Positions 62,641-64,000 of a DNA stretch of 64,000 bases are shown piece after piece. A program made the translations under genes and the position numbers. Origin of the DNA: Opitutaceae bacterium TAV5 (lineage in GTDB: Bacteria; Verrucomicrobiota; Verrucomicrobiia; Opitutales; Opitutaceae); assembly GCA_000242935.3 (NCBI GenBank), contig CP007053.1, forward strand, positions 7,053,001 to 7,117,000, written 5' to 3'. The notes under the pieces were generated by a model that searched no databases, had not been told where the DNA came from, and worked only from the letters and a program-made list of their open reading frames with translations. The stretch's first letter is position 1, and each line of letters begins with the position of its first letter.

Positions 62641-62943
62641 ATTTTTACACAAAGAGCGCGAAGGGCGCGAAGGATTGCCGGTTATCTTCCTTCGCAAGCT
62701 ACCCTGAAAAATCGTGCGCGGAAGCGCATGATTTTCCTCGGTGCGGATGCGTTCCGGATTCAAACCGGGATGGCCACAAAAAACACAAAAATCCCTTCTG
62801 TCCGACGGGAATCTCCCGCGCGCTTATAAGCGCGATGGAGGATTTCATGCGCGGTGTGTTTTTTCGTGTTTTTCGTGGCTATTCTATCTGCTCCTTCGGT
62901 TGCGGCAAAGCCACTCCAGGCCCTTCGCGATCTTTGTGTAAAA
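62641..62943. repeat. Nested inverted repeats in the galE-AraC gap
   Basis: Outer pair TTTTTACACAAAGAGCGCGA (62641) and its diverged complement ending near 62943; inner pair GGCCACAAAAAACACAAAAAT and TTTTTCGTGTTTTTCGTGGC. Looks like decayed palindromic intergenic repeats; a related ACGCAAAAGAC/TCTTTTTGTGT stretch lies at 49.2 kb. No gene in 62586-62974. Confidence 0.55.
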
Positions 62944-62974
62944 TCAAAGACATTCGGGGCACGGTTATTCCGGC

Positions 62975-63796
62975 TTATCTCACCGGTTTCTCGTCAGGAT
63001 TCGTCCGCAGCGCGCTCGGCGGTTGCCCGAACTGTCGCCGCACGGCCTTGTTGAAATGCTGCGCATCCGGAATCCCCACCTGCCAGGCGATCTGCTTGAT
63101 CGACATCGTCGTGTGCCGCAGCAGATGCAGGGCTGTCTCCATGCGGCGCCCCCGGATGTAGTCGCCCACGGTGGTTTCCACCGCCGCCTTGAACAGGCGG
63201 TTGAGGTGTGTTTGCGAGACGCCGAGCTCTCCCGCGAGCGCCTCGACCTCGATGGTTTCCGCCAGGTGCATGTCGATTTCATCCATGGCCCGGGCCACGA
63301 TGGGATGTCGCCAGTTTCCGCCAGCTTCGCGTCCCGACGGCTGTTCGGGCACCAGTTGCCAAAGGATATCCCAAAGCCGCGCCACTGCCCGCTCCGGCTG
63401 CGCCCGGTAAAGCGACGACACCCGTTGCAACTCCGCCCGCAGCGGTTCGAATTCCCTGCCCAGGTCCTGCATGACCGGGATGTCCACGGCACGCCCGTCC
63501 GGCTCCGTTTCCGGAATGAAGTGAGCCCATGTTTTGACCGTCGGTTTCCGAAAGGTGTAAACGAGATCCGCATCCGGCCACGTGATGCCTGCATATCCGT
63601 GGTGAAACGGAAACACGTCGCCATCGATGCTCAGTTCTCCTTCCCCCTGAAACAGATTGAGACACCAGAACCGGTCGAGCCGATAGCGTTCCGCGCCGTG
63701 GCGCCCATGCGTGCGCCGTCCGGACATCCGCAGAATCGACGGGGGCCGGGTGAGCGGGATCGCATGACAAGGGGAACGAAAGAGCGGGGGTACCAT
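62975..63796 (-). CDS. AraC-family transcriptional regulator
   Basis: About 273 residues. The C-terminal two-HTH AraC domain is clear: VEALAGELGVSQTHLNRLFK, then TTVGDYIRGRRMETALHLLRH and WQVGIPDAQHFNKAVRRQFG. The N-terminal domain (FQGEGELSIDGDVFPFHHGYAGIT) is a cupin-like ligand-binding fold, suggesting sugar or organic-acid sensing. A start at 63796 or the upstream GTG at 63868 is possible; the longer form adds a hydrophobic stretch that looks untranslated. Confidence 0.85.
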   Translation of the reverse strand: MVPPLFRSPCHAIPLTRPPSILRMSGRRTHGRHGAERYRLDRFWCLNLFQGEGELSIDGDVFPFHHGYAGITWPDADLVYTFRKPTVKTWAHFIPETEPDGRAVDIPVMQDLGREFEPLRAELQRVSSLYRAQPERAVARLWDILWQLVPEQPSGREAGGNWRHPIVARAMDEIDMHLAETIEVEALAGELGVSQTHLNRLFKAAVETTVGDYIRGRRMETALHLLRHTTMSIKQIAWQVGIPDAQHFNKAVRRQFGQPPSALRTNPDEKPVR

Positions 63797-63900
63797 GAGG
63801 ATTGCGAAAACAGAGAAGCAAAACGCCCGCAATGCGATGTTGATTTTATACCACTTTTGGCGACTCACGCCAATTGTCGGCGAACCCTCCGGAGGATACC

Positions 63901-64000
63901 ATGATCAGCATCGAAACGGGTGCTCTCGCCCACCGCCGATCACCCGAACCACCAACACCCACACCCGCACGCTCCATGAAACACGCGCTCCCCTCTCTCG
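63901..64000 (+). other. Window edge: possible start of a divergent gene
   Basis: A plus-strand ATG at 63901, after CCGGAGGA, and another at 63976 (MKHALPSL...) run off the end of the window. The 24 to 100 bases visible are too short to identify. AraC regulators are often divergent from their target gene, so this may be it. Confidence 0.3.

Overview
The window looks like a Verrucomicrobia chromosome, most likely family Opitutaceae. This is inferred from the high-GC housekeeping genes (carB, hrpB, ispH, dtd, fabV, galE), a DUF5069/ispH/Mn-pyrophosphatase cluster, and several families of short palindromic intergenic repeats. One repeat is read in frame as GTGFQPV...GLEARAT, a motif I associate with this phylum. 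No rRNA operon or named marker fixes the genus.

Left backbone (1-11.8 kb): AEC permease, RidA, a possible haem-protein/flavodoxin pair, a VOC protein, carB, hrpB and two hypothetical genes. From 12.0 to 19.2 kb lies a gene-cassette array read rightwards. It has about eight cassettes ending in integron attC-type sites, interrupted by an IS110-family element with a candidate bridge RNA. A 189-bp MITE with an 11-bp target duplication sits in its leader.

At 19.54-48.24 kb is a 28.6-kb genomic island integrated in a tRNA-Met(CAU) gene. A 75-bp direct repeat marks both ends; the right copy is the intact tRNA, the left copy a remnant next to a tyrosine recombinase. Paired TTGGCAGGGG-type repeats near both ends look like integrase arm sites. 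Inside the island are: (i) a second cassette array read leftwards (27.0 to about 22.1 kb), starting from an inverted, diverged copy of the same leader as the first array, with no integron integrase anywhere in the window; (ii) replication-type genes (a DnaN-like clamp, DUF932, a Fe-S PD-(D/E)XK nuclease, a primase/SF3-helicase-type protein); (iii) a tightly packed plus-strand run at 33.3-42.4 kb with a lipoprotein, a secreted zinc-motif peptide, a dynamin-like GTPase, two further GTPases (one membrane-anchored), a GYF/DUF805-like protein, a PqiA-like zinc-ribbon protein and a CPBP protease; and (iv) a radical SAM enzyme. The GTPase run is the best candidate here for an undescribed system, perhaps membrane surveillance or phage defence. 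That role is inference only.

Right backbone (48.2-64 kb): tRNA-Met, two small genes (one DUF5069), ispH (split by a frameshift at a poly-C tract), a CBS-containing Mn pyrophosphatase, a repeat-flanked alpha/beta hydrolase, dtd, fabV, DUF2851, an MscS channel, a ketosynthase/ACP/phytoene-desaturase-like lipid cluster, galE and an AraC-type regulator. Long stretches without genes (42.4-43.0 and 46.7-48.2 kb) are AT-rich island DNA carrying scattered TGACAC boxes.
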